From Nocardia carnea NBRC 14403 (GTDB lineage: Bacteria; Actinomycetota; Actinomycetes; Mycobacteriales; Mycobacteriaceae): DNA of 64,000 bases. Position numbers and translations under genes: made by a program. The notes under the pieces were generated by a model, which ran no database searches, was not told the origin of the DNA, and worked only from the letters and a program-made list of their open reading frames with translations. The stretch lies in the NCBI RefSeq assembly GCF_000308515.1, contig NZ_BAFV01000058.1, forward strand, positions 144,500 to 208,499, written 5' to 3'. This document shows, piece after piece, positions 23,980-31,762 of the stretch (position 1 is its first letter; the number at the start of each line of letters is the position of its first letter).

Positions 23980-25322
23980 CATTTCTCCTTCCGGGCACGT
24001 TCGCCCGTTTCGGTTCCCCGCGCCTCGCCGGCGGTGGCAGGGTCGGGTTCATCCGTCGCGCAGGGGTCGGTATGCCATTCCCCGAACGGATCCGGCCACC
24101 GGGCCACCAACTGCGGGGCCCGTTCGACCTGCAGCAGTTCGGTGTCGTCCACCAGCGCCCAATGCAGCGCCTCCCGGATCTCGTTCGGATCGGCGTCGTG
24201 CACCAGGATGACCAGCGAGATATCCCGGTCGCCGAATCGCTCGTCCCAGCGCATCCCGGCCATGGCCAGTCGTTCCGGATCGGCGGCGGCGCGCTCGTCG
24301 GCCGACATGGCCGCCAGCCACCGGCCCGCTCCACCGATCCGGAGGCCACCACCTGCCGATTCCAGCCACACCACCTCATCCGGTTGAGTGGCCAGCCAGA
24401 TCCGGCCGCGGGCGGTCACCACGCCGTCGAAGAGCATGTCCAAGGCACCGTGCAACCGTTCCGGATGGAACGGCCGGCGCGCGGCGAACTCCACCAGTTC
24501 CACCCCGTTGTCCGCCCCGAGCGGTGGCCGGCCGCGCAGCAGCGGCGCATGCGCGTCGAAGATCCGGCCGCGGCGGGATTCCGGGGGCACGAGGCTCAGC
24601 AGTGCGTCCATCGCGGCGGGCGTGATCGCGGCGGCCGATTCGGGCCAGAGCACCGGCGCCGTGGGGGCCAACCGGGAAAGTACGGCGCCCGACCGGGCGC
24701 GCTCCAGCGGGTCCACATCCGCACCGCCCACCACCACGAGCGCGTCGGCGAAGTCGACCTGCCCGACGGCGAGCTGCGCGACCGTCCGGTCGTCGTCGGC
24801 CCAGGCCCAGCCGAGCTCTTCGAGCGTCGCGTCCCCCGTGGCCGCGGCAGTCCACATACGGACGTCGATCGCGGTCACCACTGCGGCCACACGCACATCG
24901 CGCGCCGCCGGCCCGTCCACTCGGCCGACGATTCCCGTGACCGGTATTTCGGCGATCCCTTCGCAGACCGCCTCGGCCTCGAAGGCGGGATCCAGTGCGA
25001 GCACGATGCGGTGCACCGAGGCGCGCGCAGCCAATGTGCACAGCAGCGGCAGCAGATCCGCCTTCAGCGTGCACGACACACAGCCGTGGGCGAGCTCGTG
25101 TACGGATTCGGAGGTCTTTCCGGCGGAGTGCACGGTTCGGCGGACTATCCCCTGCCGGAGTTCGGTGAGATCGTGCCGGACGATCACGGTGCCGTCGGCC
25201 GCGCCGAGGGCACCGGCGACCAGACCGGCGGTTTCGGCCGGATCGCCGTGCAGACCGGCGACCACAACGACCGGAGTACGGCGATCGCGGTGGCCTGCGG
25301 ATGCTTTTGCGGAAATGGACAC
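23979..25322 (-). CDS. mrf: MRF-type CobW-like protein (ribosome hibernation factor recruitment)
   Basis: COG0523/CobW-related protein encoded with cysteine-free ribosomal proteins; the mycobacterial homologue, Mrf, recruits the hibernation factor Mpy to alternative ribosomes under zinc depletion. The CobW layout is kept: VVVVAGLHGDPAETAGLV at the P-loop site, HGCVSCTLKADLLP at the usual GCxCC metal site, and a C-terminal domain with RPFHPERLHGAL and GRIWLATQ. The P-loop lacks the GKT lysine and the metal motif has one cysteine replaced by serine, so ordinary GTPase activity is doubtful. The frame opens at an ATG (25349) that lies inside a Zur-like box; I prefer the GTG at 25322, after GAAAGG, giving 447 residues. 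It leads the leftward operon and is divergent from rpmB. Confidence 0.87.
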   Translation of the reverse strand: MSISAKASAGHRDRRTPVVVVAGLHGDPAETAGLVAGALGAADGTVIVRHDLTELRQGIVRRTVHSAGKTSESVHELAHGCVSCTLKADLLPLLCTLAARASVHRIVLALDPAFEAEAVCEGIAEIPVTGIVGRVDGPAARDVRVAAVVTAIDVRMWTAAATGDATLEELGWAWADDDRTVAQLAVGQVDFADALVVVGGADVDPLERARSGAVLSRLAPTAPVLWPESAAAITPAAMDALLSLVPPESRRGRIFDAHAPLLRGRPPLGADNGVELVEFAARRPFHPERLHGALDMLFDGVVTARGRIWLATQPDEVVWLESAGGGLRIGGAGRWLAAMSADERAAADPERLAMAGMRWDERFGDRDISLVILVHDADPNEIREALHWALVDDTELLQVERAPQLVARWPDPFGEWHTDPCATDEPDPATAGEARGTETGERARKEK

Positions 25323-25333
25323 CACGACCCTTT

Positions 25334-25348
25334 CGGCAATGATTTTCA
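25334..25348 (-). promoter_or_regulatory. Zur-box-like operator, mrf side
   Basis: CGGCAATGATTTTCA matches 12 of 15 positions of the actinobacterial Zur pattern TGAAAATGATTTTCA. It ends about 12 bp before the proposed mrf start and overlaps the first ATG of the open frame, an argument for starting mrf further in. Zur with zinc would repress here and release under zinc shortage. Confidence 0.65.
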
Positions 25349-25389
25349 TTTAGGACCGAACACACGCTACAGTGTCGACTCGCCGTTGT

Positions 25390-25404
25390 CGAAAACGATT
25401 GTCA
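25390..25404 (+). promoter_or_regulatory. Zur-box-like operator, rpmB side
   Basis: CGAAAACGATTGTCA matches 12 of 15 positions of TGAAAATGATTTTCA. It lies 52 bp upstream of rpmB and 41 bp from the mrf-side box, so each divergent operon has its own site. The surrounding bases include repeated ATC/GTC triplets that may widen the protected region. Confidence 0.65.
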
Positions 25405-25456
25405 TCATCATCGCTCCGACGGCGGTCGTCATCGTTCTCCGTCGAAGGGAGCCGCT

Positions 25457-25693
25457 ATGTCGGCCCACTGCCAGGTCACCGGCCGCAAACCCGGGTTCGG
25501 CAAATCCGTCTCGCATTCCCACAAACGCACCAACCGCCGCTGGGACCCCAATATCCAGCGCAAGACCTACTACCTGCCCAGTGCGGGCCGCCGGATCACC
25601 CTGAACGTCTCGGCGAAGGGCATCAAGACGATCGACCGCGACGGTATCGAGGCCGTGGTGGCGCGCCTGCGCGCCCGCGGCGAACGGATCTGA
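25457..25693 (+). CDS. rpmB: 50S ribosomal protein L28, zinc-independent paralogue
   Basis: 78-residue L28 with the core GKSVSHSHKRTNRRWDPNIQ and the basic end. The CxxC pairs of zinc-binding L28 are missing; only one Cys (residue 5) remains. The ATG at 25457 follows GAAGGGAG. It leads the rightward operon rpmB-rpmG-rpsN-rpsR, the same set of cysteine-free proteins induced by zinc starvation in mycobacteria and Streptomyces, and has a Zur-like box upstream. The second copy of L28 elsewhere in the genome is expected but not visible. Confidence 0.95.
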   Translation: MSAHCQVTGRKPGFGKSVSHSHKRTNRRWDPNIQRKTYYLPSAGRRITLNVSAKGIKTIDRDGIEAVVARLRARGERI

Positions 25694-25703
25694 GGAGACC
25701 ACG

Positions 25704-25874
25704 ATGGCATCCAAATCCAACGAGCTCCGGCCGCTGGTCAAGCTGCGTTCCACCGCCGGCACCGGATACACCTACGTCACCCGCAAGAACCGCCGCAACG
25801 ATCCCGACCGGATGATCCTGAAGAAATACGACCCGGTAATCCGCAAACACGTCGACTTCCGCGAGGAACGGTAA
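25704..25874 (+). CDS. rpmG: 50S ribosomal protein L33, zinc-independent paralogue
   Basis: 56-residue protein running from MASKSNELRPLVKLRSTAGT to HVDFREER, with the L33 core GTGYTYVTRKNRRNDPDRMILKK (quoted here in parts: GTGYTYVTRKN, then RRNDPDRM). No cysteine is present, unlike zinc-binding L33. The ATG at 25704 lies 10 bp after the rpmB stop with GAGGAG before it. Its stop overlaps the rpsN start as TAATG, so translation is coupled. Part of the zinc-starvation ribosomal set. Confidence 0.94.
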   Translation: MASKSNELRPLVKLRSTAGTGYTYVTRKNRRNDPDRMILKKYDPVIRKHVDFREER

Positions 25875-26179
25875 TGGCCAAGAAATCCAAGATTGCCCGA
25901 AACGCCCAGCGCCGCGAGGTCGTGGTGCGGTACGCCGAACGCCGGGCCGAGCTCAAAGAACTCATCCGCAAACCCACCACCCCGGACGACGAACGCCTGG
26001 CCGCACAGGCCGCCCTGCGCCGCCTGCCGCGCAACGCCAGTCCGGTACGATTGCGCAATCGGGACACCGCCGACGGTCGACCGCGCGGTTACCTCCGGAA
26101 GTTCGGCCTCTCGCGGGTGCGCGTACGCGAGATGGCCCATCGGGGCGAACTACCCGGTGTGCACAAATCGAGCTGGTAA
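25874..26179 (+). CDS. rpsN: 30S ribosomal protein S14, zinc-independent long form
   Basis: 101-residue S14 of the long, cysteine-free type. Start MAKKSKIARNAQRREVV, the middle LPRNASPVRLRNRDTADGRP, and the conserved end RGYLRKFGLSRVRVREMAHRG all fit. The short zinc-binding form has CxxC pairs that are absent here. The ATG overlaps the rpmG stop (TAATG). In mycobacteria this paralogue replaces the zinc form in ribosomes assembled at low zinc. Confidence 0.96.
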   Translation: MAKKSKIARNAQRREVVVRYAERRAELKELIRKPTTPDDERLAAQAALRRLPRNASPVRLRNRDTADGRPRGYLRKFGLSRVRVREMAHRGELPGVHKSSW

Positions 26180-26212
26180 ACCCACTGATCTCGTGAGTTA
26201 GGAGCCGGTCAT

Positions 26213-26467
26213 ATGGCAATCAGACGAGGCCCGTCGAAGAAGGCACGCGCCGAGCAGGCCCGCCGGCCGAAAAAGAATCCGCTCATCGCCGCGGGGATCG
26301 AAACCGTCGACTACAAGGACGTGAACCTGCTACGCACGTTCATCTCCGATCGCGGCAAGATCCGCAGCCGCCGGGTCACCGGCCTGACCCCGCAGCAGCA
26401 GCGGCAGGTCGCGGTGGCGGTGAAGAACGCCCGCGAAATGGCGCTGCTTCCCTTCACCAACCGCTGA
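26213..26467 (+). CDS. rpsR: 30S ribosomal protein S18, zinc-independent paralogue
   Basis: 84-residue S18 with the core TVDYKDVNLLRTFISDRGKI, then RSRRVTGLTPQQQRQVAVAVKNAREMALLP. The cysteine found near the N-terminus of zinc-associated S18 is missing. A ribosome site GTTAGGAG stands before the ATG. It is the last gene of the rightward operon, 33 bp after rpsN, and is followed by a perfect terminator hairpin. Confidence 0.96.
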   Translation: MAIRRGPSKKARAEQARRPKKNPLIAAGIETVDYKDVNLLRTFISDRGKIRSRRVTGLTPQQQRQVAVAVKNAREMALLPFTNR

Positions 26468-26487
26468 TCGCATACCTAACGCTGCGA

Positions 26488-26516
26488 TGCCCGGTACCGC
26501 ACAGCGGTACCGGGCA
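26488..26516 (+). terminator. terminator hairpin of the alternative ribosomal operon
   Basis: A perfect 13-bp stem: TGCCCGGTACCGC (26488-26500) with GCGGTACCGGGCA (26504-26516) and loop ACA, 20 bp after the rpsR stop. Confidence 0.88.
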
Positions 26517-26631
26517 TTCAACTGTCTGGGCACCGTAGCTCTCCGGTCACCTGCCCGCAGCCACCGGCACCGGCCCCGCAGCCCCGGCCACCGGCCCGCG
26601 ACGCCGGGCCCCGGCCGCTAGAGTCGTCCGC

Positions 26632-27102
26632 ATGATCTCAGCGCGCGGGTTCCTGGCGATTCTCACCATCTGCACCGCGCTGTCGGTCACGGCCTGCGGA
26701 GGCAGCGACGACACCGGCGCGGAGCCGGGTCTGTCCCCCGGACCGTCGGCGACCACCACCTCGGAAAAACCACCCAGCACACCGACCGAGGACCCCACCG
26801 CCGACCCCGGGCAGATGTTCACCGCCGACCCGTCCATCGTCGGCGCCCACCCCATCACCTTCACTTCTTGGACCCGCGTCGCCGAGGACCGGATCGCCGT
26901 GCATTTCGAATCCGGGGTCCCTGAGTGCTACGGCGTGGATGCCTCGGTCACCGAAACCGAAACCACGGTCACCGTAGAACTCCGCAGCGGCACCCGCGCC
27001 GACGCCACCGACAAGATGTGCGTGATGATGGCGGTCTTCGGCACACTGGAGATCCAGTTGGACGCTCCGCTCGGCGAACGCCGGGTACTCAGCGCGGTCT
27101 GA
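26632..27102 (+). CDS. putative lipoprotein, unknown function
   Basis: A 156-residue exported lipoprotein. The signal peptide MISARGFLAILTICTALSVT ends in the lipobox VTAC with lipidated Cys22. A Ser/Thr/Pro-rich linker (residues about 24-60) leads to a compact domain of some 90 residues with two cysteines (PECYG and DKMCVM), possibly a disulfide. The fold looks like a small beta protein; I recognise no family. The gene stands alone after the rpsR terminator, with 163 bp before the next gene. The domain order is that of a surface-displayed binding domain, but no ligand can be named. Confidence 0.8.
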   Translation: MISARGFLAILTICTALSVTACGGSDDTGAEPGLSPGPSATTTSEKPPSTPTEDPTADPGQMFTADPSIVGAHPITFTSWTRVAEDRIAVHFESGVPECYGVDASVTETETTVTVELRSGTRADATDKMCVMMAVFGTLEIQLDAPLGERRVLSAV

Positions 27103-27265
27103 GCCGGTGGTCCGCTATCCGGCCCCTCCCTGTCACCGCACCCGCTGATGACCAGAGTTCTAGGGGCACAGCAAATCTCGGCTATCCGTTCGGAACGGGT
27201 TTCCCTAACGTACTGCGAGTAGGATCTCCGAACCGCCCCGGCGGTCGACGACAGGAAACAACAGA

Positions 27266-27556
27266 ATGAAGCGTGTACTGGTCTCCGGCGTATTCGCGGC
27301 CGCGCTGACGCTCGGCTCGATCACCGGCGTAGCAGCAGCGGCTCCCGGTCTCCCCCTCGAACCGGCCGCCCCGGCCGTACCCGCTCCGCAGCCGGTGAAC
27401 GACACCTCCAGTGGCTCGGGCTTCATGCACGAACCCAGCGGCTCCGCATTGTCCGGCCCGGTCTCCTCCGGATCCGCCGAAGTTCTGAGCCTCATGTTCA
27501 ACCTCGTCGGCACCTTCTCCGCCGACCCATGCGGCCCGGGTTGCCAACCGCTGTAG
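27266..27556 (+). CDS. small secreted protein, unknown function
   Basis: A 96-residue protein with a clear Sec signal peptide (MKRVLVSGVFAAALTLGSIT, cleavage probably after AAAA). The mature part is Pro/Ala/Ser-rich, followed by a short hydrophobic helix (EVLSLMFNLVGTF) and the ending CGPGCQPL, whose two cysteines could form a disulfide. No family is recognised. A ribosome site is weak (GGAAAC). It is convergent with purH, and the gap between them holds copy B of the dispersed repeat. Confidence 0.7.
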   Translation: MKRVLVSGVFAAALTLGSITGVAAAAPGLPLEPAAPAVPAPQPVNDTSSGSGFMHEPSGSALSGPVSSGSAEVLSLMFNLVGTFSADPCGPGCQPL

Positions 27557-27569
27557 CGCCGAGAAAGCC

Positions 27570-27776
27570 GCGGCGCCGATTCCAGTGAGGCCTGACAGGA
27601 TTTCGGCCGTGCCCCGAACGCAACCAACGGCGCAGCCGAGTCCAGCGAGGCCCTGAAAGGTTTCGGCCCGTCCCTGCTGTCCGTGCTCGATGCGACGCGG
27701 CGCAGCCGCGAGCATCGAGTGCGGACAGCAGGGACCAAAGGGGGCCGAAACCCGCGGCGCCGAAGGCGCCGCAAAA
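27570..27776. repeat. dispersed structured repeat, copy B (3' of purH)
   Basis: The inverted-orientation partner of the element at 14897-15122. It carries the same hairpin (27754-27772), the long stem with TGTCC/GGACA in place of TTTCC/GGAAA, and the same end unit twice (one good, one diverged copy, about 27570-27660). It lies between the convergent small secreted protein gene and purH, ending 9 bp from the purH stop, so it may also act as the purH transcript end. Confidence 0.85.
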
Positions 27777-27784
27777 GACACAGC

Positions 27785-29347
27785 TCAGTGGGCGAAGTGG
27801 CGGGCGCCGGTGAAGTACATCGTGACCCCGGCCGCTCGGGCCACATCCACGGTCTCTTGGTCCCGGACCGAACCGCCGGGTTGCACGATCGCCCGCACAC
27901 CCGCCTGGATCAGCGTCTCGGGGCCGTCCGGGAACGGGAAGTACGCATCCGAGGCGGCCACCGAGCCCTTGGCCCGATCACCGGCCCGCTGGACCGCGAG
28001 ACCGACCGCGTCGACCCGGTTGACCTGTCCCATCCCCACACCGACCGAGGCGCCGTCGTGGGCGAGCAGAATCGCGTTCGATTTCACCGCCCGGCAGGCG
28101 CGCCACGCGAATGCCAGATCGGCGAGGGTTTCCGCGTCCGCCGGATCGCCGGCCGCCAGCGTCCAGCCGGCGGGATCGTCACCGGCCGCGTCGAGGACAT
28201 CGCGCTGCTGGAGCAGGGCGCCACCGCTGATCGGGCGCAGTTCCGCACCCGCACGCCGTGGCGGCTCGGAGATCAGGATGCGCACGTTCTTCTTGCGCTG
28301 CAATACCTCCACCGCACCGTCGGCGTAGGACGGCGCCACGATCACCTCGGTGAAGATCTCCGCGACCTGCTGCGCCATCTCGACGGTGACTTCGCGGTTC
28401 GCCGCGATCACACCACCGTAGGCGCTCACCGGATCGCAGGCATGCGCCTTGCGATGCGCCGCGGCGATATCGGCACCCACCGCGATACCGCAGGGATTGG
28501 CGTGTTTGATGATCGCGACCGCGGGCTCGGCGTGGTCGTACGCGGCGCGCCAGGCGGCGTCGGCGTCGACATAGTTGTTGTACGACATCTCCTTGCCGTG
28601 CAACTGCTGTGCCTGCGCCAGACCCCGATCGCCGGAACCGCCGGTGTACAGCGCGGCCGCCTGATGCGGGTTCTCGCCGTACCGCAGCACTGCCGAACGC
28701 TGCCAGCTCCCGCCGATCCACGCCGGGAACTCGGTATCGCCGGAGGAACTGTCGGTCAGCGTCTCCGCCATCCAGGTCGCCACGGCCACGTCGTAACTCG
28801 CGGTGTGCTGGAAGGCCTTGGCGGCCAGCGCGGTACGTTCGGCGAGGGTGAATCCGCCCTCGGCCACCGCCTTGCGTACCCGGTCGTAGTCACCGCTGTC
28901 GACGACCACAGCGACCGACGGATGGTTCTTCGCCGCGGCGCGCACCATCGACGGGCCACCGATATCGATCTGCTCGACGCATTCGTCCGGGGTGGCGCCG
29001 CCGGCCACCGTCTCGCTGAACGGGTAGAGGTTCACGACCACCAGCTGGAACGCCTCGACCCCGAGTTCGGTGAGCTGCGCGAGATGCTCGGGTTTACGGG
29101 TATCGGCGAGGATGCCCGCATGCACGCGCGGGTGCAGGGTTTTGACCCGGCCGTCCAGGGTTTCCGGGAAACCGGTCAGCTCCTCGACCTTCGTCACCGG
29201 CACACCGGCGTCGGCGATCCGGGCGGCCGTCGAACCGGTGGACACCAGTTCGACTCCCGCCGCGTGCAACGCGGTCGCCAGCTCCCCGAGCCCGGTCTTG
29301 TCGTAGACGCTCACCAGCGCCCGGCGGATGGTCTTGCGTTCACTCAC
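27785..29347 (-). CDS. purH: bifunctional AICAR transformylase/IMP cyclohydrolase PurH
   Basis: Last two steps of de novo IMP synthesis. Residues 1-200 are the cyclohydrolase (MGS-like) domain starting KTIRRALVSVYDKTGLGELA, with the phosphate site STGSTA. The rest is the transformylase with the motifs YGENPHQAAALY, KEMSYNNYVDADAAW, IIKHANPCG and the catalytic-loop phrase RSNAI-like KSNAILLAHDG. The length is 520 residues, as usual. The start is a GTG at 29347 overlapping the purN stop as GTGA, so the two are coupled. Order purN-purH next to perM follows Rv0955-Rv0957. Confidence 0.96.
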   Translation of the reverse strand: MSERKTIRRALVSVYDKTGLGELATALHAAGVELVSTGSTAARIADAGVPVTKVEELTGFPETLDGRVKTLHPRVHAGILADTRKPEHLAQLTELGVEAFQLVVVNLYPFSETVAGGATPDECVEQIDIGGPSMVRAAAKNHPSVAVVVDSGDYDRVRKAVAEGGFTLAERTALAAKAFQHTASYDVAVATWMAETLTDSSSGDTEFPAWIGGSWQRSAVLRYGENPHQAAALYTGGSGDRGLAQAQQLHGKEMSYNNYVDADAAWRAAYDHAEPAVAIIKHANPCGIAVGADIAAAHRKAHACDPVSAYGGVIAANREVTVEMAQQVAEIFTEVIVAPSYADGAVEVLQRKKNVRILISEPPRRAGAELRPISGGALLQQRDVLDAAGDDPAGWTLAAGDPADAETLADLAFAWRACRAVKSNAILLAHDGASVGVGMGQVNRVDAVGLAVQRAGDRAKGSVAASDAYFPFPDGPETLIQAGVRAIVQPGGSVRDQETVDVARAAGVTMYFTGARHFAH

Positions 29348-29991
29348 CGGAGAACTCGCTCATCTGGGATCACTGCCTTTCGTCCATCGGAGACAATTCC
29401 GCGGGTGGCGACGGCGGCGACAATGTCCACCAGCAACCGTCGCTCCACGATTTTGATGCGCTCGTGCAGGGTGGGCTCGTCGTCATCGGGGTGCACCGGT
29501 ACTGCTTCCTGCGCCAGGATCGGTCCGGTGTCCACCCCGGCGTCCACCAGATGCACCGTGCTACCGGTCACCCGGACACCGTAGGCGAGTGCGTCGCGCA
29601 CGCCGTGCGCACCCGGGAACGCGGGCAACAGCGCGGGGTGGGTATTGATGATGCGGCCACCGAACCGGTCCAGGAATGTGGGGCCGAGCAGTTTCATGAA
29701 ACCGGCACAGACCACCAGGTCGGGCGCGTATCCGGCGACCGAATCGGTGAGCGCGCGATCCCAGGCGGCACGGTCGGGGTAATCGCCGACCGGGATACGC
29801 ACCACGGGGATACCGGCGGCCGCGGCATGCTCGGCGGCGGCGCATTCCCGGTCTACACCCACGGCCCGGATCTGCGCCGGATATGCGGTATCTGCGGCCG
29901 CTTCGATCAGCGCGCGCAGTAGCGAGCCGGTTCCCGAGGCGAGTACGACCAGGCCGGCCGGGAGGGAATCGGTGGGTTCCGGGGCGGTCAG
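29344..29991 (-). CDS. purN: phosphoribosylglycinamide formyltransferase PurN, apparent CTG start
   Basis: Transfers a formyl group from 10-formyl-THF to GAR in purine synthesis. The motifs are LASGTGSLL (phosphate loop), INTHPALLPAFPGAHGVRDAL with the catalytic Asn-His, and VDAGVDTGPILAQ with the catalytic Asp. An ATG, GTG or TTG is missing upstream of LASGTGSLL in this frame; the first GTG (29862) lies inside the enzyme and would remove the phosphate loop. A CTG at 29991-29989 has AGGAG seven bases before it and gives TAPEPTDSLPAGLVVLASG, the expected N-terminus. With it the protein has 215 residues, matching the family (about 212). I therefore annotate a CTG start; a sequencing error is the alternative. 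Confidence 0.85.
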   Translation of the reverse strand: MTAPEPTDSLPAGLVVLASGTGSLLRALIEAAADTAYPAQIRAVGVDRECAAAEHAAAAGIPVVRIPVGDYPDRAAWDRALTDSVAGYAPDLVVCAGFMKLLGPTFLDRFGGRIINTHPALLPAFPGAHGVRDALAYGVRVTGSTVHLVDAGVDTGPILAQEAVPVHPDDDEPTLHERIKIVERRLLVDIVAAVATRGIVSDGRKAVIPDERVLR

Positions 29992-30138
29992 GGCTCTACT
30001 CCTGGAGTTCGAAGGGGCGGTGGGCGGGCGCCACCCGGTGGCATGACCGGGCCCGCGGGCACGGATAGAGCCTAGTAGACGCGATTCGCGGCGGATCCGG
30101 CGGCGGTCGGCTGACCGATGCCGCAGCCGGCGCCCCGG

Positions 30139-31695
30139 CTAGCGCCGGTCGCTGGTTTCGTCGTCGGCCGGGCCGGGTTCGACCACTTCGGCGTCCACGA
30201 TTTCGGTCTCCGATTCCACCGAATCCGACAGTGGCCGCGATCCGGGCTCGGCCGGCTCCCCGTCCACGACCTCGACATCCAGCGGTGGTTGCGGGCCGAC
30301 CGGCTCGTCGCGGGGCTGCTCCAGCAGATCCGCATAGCGGTCGGCGGAGGTGGCGGTATCCGCGGGCAGTTCGGGCAGCTTCCCGGCCGGCAAGGCGGCG
30401 ATATGCTCCGGATAGCCGGGGAAATACTCGTCGCGATCGTCCTCGTCGGCGTCCGCGGGATCGAACAACGCGTCGGGATGGCGCAGCAGAGGGGTCGGGA
30501 ACGAGACCAGGAAGGTCCGTGCGTAGAGCAAACCGGCGTACCCGGGAATGGAGAGCCAGGCGAAGACCGCGATCGCGAAGATCGGCAACTCGACACCCAG
30601 GCGGCCGAAATTCCCCAGTTCCCCCCCGGCCAGTGCGGCCAGTGCGGTGAGCGCTGCGCTTCCCATACCCGCCGCGGCGAACAACGCCCACGGCGCGGCC
30701 GGCCGGTCATAACTCACCCGGGCGGATTCCACCCCGGCGTACACGCCGATCGCCGCCGGTACGAGCAGCAGAACGGCCCACCAGAGTGCCGCCGGACCGG
30801 TCGGCACGGCCGCGAGCACGGGAACCGCCGGTACGGGACCGCCGACCACCGTGAACACCCCGACGGAGGCGTCACCGAACTGCACCCCCGGGCCGACGAG
30901 TACACCCACTCCGGCGATCACCGCGTTGGGGAAATACACCAGCGAGAGCAACGTCAGGCCGAGCACATCCACGAAGTTCTCGGCGCCACCGTAGGTATCG
31001 CCGACCTGCGACCAGTTCAGCACGAGTCCGGCCACGATCATGACGGCCGACGCGACCAGCAATCGCAGGGCCGCCCGCCCGGCCACATAGGCCGCGGCGA
31101 TCGCGTCGTAGGGCAGGCGGTCGAAAATCCGCTCCCGGCAACGGAACACGATCCCGGCACCCACGGCGAGCAGATGCAGAACGAGCACCCAGGCGAAGGC
31201 GGCCAGCGGGTTGGGGCGTTGCAGGGCAATGGATCCCGACGCGTCTTCGGTGACCGCCAGGCAGACGGCGGTGATGAGTAGCGGCCCACCGGCCCCGGCC
31301 CCGAGCAGCCAGCCGATTTCGGCACGTGTGGGATCGGAGCCGGTGGCGGCCACGGCTTCCCGGGCAGCGGCCCACATCACCAGCGCGGTGGCCAGCACGG
31401 GCAGCAGGCCCAAGGTGGTGGTGCCGATGGTCAGCGGCACCTGATGTACCGCGAGCCAGCCCGCGGCGACGGCACCGCTGAGACCGGTGAGATCGCTGCC
31501 TGCGGTGAGCAGTGTCGCGAGTATCGCGACCACGATGACGGCCAGGGCGAAGGCCGCGGGCCGGAATGCGACGTAGAGCAACACCCGAGCGCGGTCGGGT
31601 GGTAGAGCGAGCGAACCCGGTTCACCGGCCGAAGACGCCGAGACCCGGCGCCCGCCCCGGAACGGCCGGTTCGACGAGGTACGCGGGGCACTCAT
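30139..31695 (-). CDS. perM: cell division membrane protein PerM (DUF6350)
   Basis: Multi-pass membrane protein, 518 residues, corresponding to Rv0955 in M. tuberculosis, where it is needed for persistence under stress and stabilises the divisome protein FtsB. Ten or more hydrophobic segments lie between residues 45 and 410, including the characteristic LPPDRARVLLYVAFRPAAFA start and the phrase YFPNAVIAGVGVLVGPGVQFG. The last 100 residues are acidic and disordered. It precedes purN on the same strand, with 147 bp between. The identification depends on gene order plus the family's look; function comes from the homologue. Confidence 0.87.
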   Translation of the reverse strand: MSAPRTSSNRPFRGGRRVSASSAGEPGSLALPPDRARVLLYVAFRPAAFALAVIVVAILATLLTAGSDLTGLSGAVAAGWLAVHQVPLTIGTTTLGLLPVLATALVMWAAAREAVAATGSDPTRAEIGWLLGAGAGGPLLITAVCLAVTEDASGSIALQRPNPLAAFAWVLVLHLLAVGAGIVFRCRERIFDRLPYDAIAAAYVAGRAALRLLVASAVMIVAGLVLNWSQVGDTYGGAENFVDVLGLTLLSLVYFPNAVIAGVGVLVGPGVQFGDASVGVFTVVGGPVPAVPVLAAVPTGPAALWWAVLLLVPAAIGVYAGVESARVSYDRPAAPWALFAAAGMGSAALTALAALAGGELGNFGRLGVELPIFAIAVFAWLSIPGYAGLLYARTFLVSFPTPLLRHPDALFDPADADEDDRDEYFPGYPEHIAALPAGKLPELPADTATSADRYADLLEQPRDEPVGPQPPLDVEVVDGEPAEPGSRPLSDSVESETEIVDAEVVEPGPADDETSDRR

Positions 31696-31762
31696 GGATT
31701 TCAGAGTGGCAGCTGCCCCGGCGCGGGCGCTTCAGGCGCGCCGCGCCGGGGACCGCCGAGGA

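Noticed and set aside
25367..25771. 134-codon minus-strand frame across the mrf/rpmB promoter region
   Set aside because: Runs opposite rpmB and rpmG and through the Zur-like boxes; no family likeness.
27683..29584. Long open frame of 633 codons on the plus strand over purH
   Set aside because: It lies opposite purH, purN and the repeat; its translation is basic and Arg/Gly-rich without a fold, typical of the shadow of high-GC genes.
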